Origin: Brevundimonas sp.
GTDB lineage: Bacteria; Pseudomonadota; Alphaproteobacteria; Caulobacterales; Caulobacteraceae
DNA: 6,981 nucleotides
Reading direction: 5' to 3'
Assembly (NCBI RefSeq): GCF_031082345.1
Contig: NZ_JAVHLH010000010.1
Coordinates: forward strand, 17,660 to 24,640
The notes under the pieces were generated by a model that saw nothing but the letters and a program-made list of their open reading frames with translations, was not told where the DNA came from and made no database searches. Of the stretch, positions 6,250 to 6,981 are shown piece by piece; position 1 is the first letter of the stretch, and every line of letters starts with the position of its first letter. Both the position numbers and the translations under genes were made by a program.

Positions 6250-6891
6250 TCACCATCGCAGCAACCGGCCTCCCAGAAGGCCGCCGACCAGTGTCGCGAG
6301 AAGGATCCCGAGCGAGTACCAGACGATGACGAACGTGGCCGCGCGTTCCGGACAATGCAGCCCGTAGAGGGTGGCCGCGACGCTCGCCGTCACCAGCCCG
6401 ACCGCCGCGCCCGCCGCCCTCGGTCGGGTCGGCGCGAACTGGCGCGCGCCCCAGACCACGAAGGGCGCGGCCATTGCGGTGAGCGCGAGGATGTAGCCGG
6501 GACAGACGCTCGCCGAGCCGCCCATCAGGAGCGAGTAGCGGTGCTCCGGCGCGGCGCGCAGCAACTCGCTGACGGCCACAGCGGCCGCGAGCGACAGGAC
6601 CCCGGTCAATACCAGCAGCGGCGCGCGCACCGAAACGCCGGGACGGCCAAGTCGCGTGAGAATCCAGAACCCGCACGTTGCGAGCGCCATCGTATAGGCG
6701 GCCTTGCCCCAGAAGACGGCGCCAGTCACCGCCTCGGCAAGGTCCGGCCTCATCTTCAGCCAGACGATAACCCCGGCCAGCGCGGCCAGCCCGGCCCCGC
6801 CCGCCGCTAGGGCGAGGCGGCAGTCCAGACCGACGGCCGAGCACGGGCGAAGATCGCTGGCGAGCGCATCGATGAGGTCTTCGGTCTTCAG
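6250..6891 (-). CDS. nrsF: NrsF-like membrane anti-sigma factor (DUF1109)
   Basis: With the start at a CTG codon (6891-6889) the protein has 213 residues, the usual size of this family, and begins with the KTEDLIDALASDL typical of it. Six hydrophobic segments lie near 27-45, 59-79, 90-111, 132-149, 159-178 and 186-207. In Caulobacter the homologue holds the ECF sigma factor SigF at the inner membrane and releases it on chromate, cadmium or oxidative stress; as I recall, two cysteines, 131 and 181, are needed for this. Here C130 and C180 fall at almost the same positions, which supports both function and start. Other cysteines are C17, C24 and C73. No in-frame ATG, GTG or TTG exists between the upstream in-frame TGA (6961-6963) and the CTG, and the first downstream Met (residue 47, at 6753) would remove TM1. 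AGGAG at 6898-6902 is 6 nt from the CTG. A SigF-like promoter lies just upstream. Confidence 0.88.
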   Translation of the reverse strand: MKTEDLIDALASDLRPCSAVGLDCRLALAAGGAGLAALAGVIVWLKMRPDLAEAVTGAVFWGKAAYTMALATCGFWILTRLGRPGVSVRAPLLVLTGVLSLAAAVAVSELLRAAPEHRYSLLMGGSASVCPGYILALTAMAAPFVVWGARQFAPTRPRAAGAAVGLVTASVAATLYGLHCPERAATFVIVWYSLGILLATLVGGLLGGRLLRW

Positions 6892-6897
6892 CGGACT

Positions 6898-6902
6898 CTC
6901 CT
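6898..6902 (-). promoter_or_regulatory. Strong Shine-Dalgarno supporting the CTG start of nrsF
   Basis: On the minus strand AGGAG is followed by AGTCCG and then CTG AAG ACC. The ideal 6-nt spacing, with no usable standard start codon in frame upstream, is what decides the non-canonical start. Confidence 0.6.
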
Positions 6903-6926
6903 GATTCCGGACGGGCGTGATCGGAA

Positions 6927-6951
6927 TTCGGCGGCGAGCCGCATTGGTTAC
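6927..6951 (-). promoter_or_regulatory. Candidate SigF-type ECF promoter upstream of nrsF
   Basis: The minus strand reads GTAACC (6951-6946), 15 nt, then CGAA (6930-6927). From memory, published Caulobacter SigF promoters have GTAACC and CGAA about 16 nt apart, so both boxes match exactly and the spacing is off by one. Transcription would begin roughly 30 nt before the CTG of nrsF, giving a short leader with the ribosome binding site. This would make the anti-sigma factor part of the SigF regulon. Confidence 0.45.
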
Positions 6952-6981
6952 AGGGCCGGTTCACCGGCGCCCCCAAAGCGT
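6948..6981 (-). CDS. Possible 3' end of an upstream gene (perhaps sigF), partial
   Basis: From the window edge one minus-strand frame reads RFGGAGEPAL and then TAA at 6950-6948. Eleven codons cannot identify a gene. The idea that it is the C-terminus of the sigma factor rests only on context: sigF normally precedes nrsF on the same strand. The stop would overlap the GTAACC promoter box. Confidence 0.3.
   Translation of the reverse strand, partial: RFGGAGEPAL

Noticed and set aside
5655..6329. 224-codon plus-strand frame
   Set aside because: Antisense to the AhpD-like gene, which carries the intact EX11CX2CX3H motif and a strong ribosome binding site.
6176..6976. 266-codon minus-strand frame overlapping nrsF
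   Set aside because: Arg/Gly/Pro-rich out-of-frame reading of nrsF; the NrsF frame has membrane segments and family motifs.

Overview
The window is GC-rich and densely coded, and it looks like an alphaproteobacterial chromosome, most likely Caulobacterales (Caulobacter, Brevundimonas or Phenylobacterium type). The evidence is an HWE-family histidine kinase, a NrsF/DUF1109 membrane anti-sigma factor (the partner of SigF in Caulobacter), alphaproteobacterial-style single-domain receivers and a LuxR-type HTH. This assignment is inferred from gene families, not from a search. I see no RNA gene, CRISPR array, insertion sequence or phage gene.

Left part (1-4258, plus strand): a signalling block. 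It opens with the C-terminal part of a hybrid histidine kinase (ATPase domain plus intact receiver) whose N-terminus lies outside the window. After a 369-nt non-coding stretch holding a perfect 14-bp palindrome comes a two-domain KaiC-family ATPase. Its stop codon overlaps the start of an HWE histidine kinase that carries a degenerate N-terminal receiver, and 75 nt later comes a single-domain response regulator. I read the last three genes as one module: KaiC-like ATPase, HWE kinase, receiver. No kaiA or kaiB is visible. The first KaiC domain has Gln where a catalytic Glu is expected, and only one of the two canonical phosphosites is kept.

Middle (4251-5462): a short minus-strand ORF with a LuxR-type DNA-binding domain, but no sensory domain, lies tail-to-tail with the response regulator (8-nt overlap in a palindrome containing both stop codons). 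It runs head-to-head into the start of a plus-strand radical SAM gene with six further cysteines in its C-terminal part. The LuxR piece may be a small regulator or the remnant of a larger one.

Right part (5463-6981): a convergent gap with nested inverted repeats, then minus-strand genes in the order, reading leftwards: a possible sigma-factor 3' end at the window edge, nrsF and an AhpD-like carboxymuconolactone decarboxylase family gene. nrsF appears to start at a CTG codon with a strong Shine-Dalgarno, behind a sequence resembling the SigF promoter (GTAACC / CGAA). This block is plausibly a SigF/NrsF metal or oxidative stress locus.
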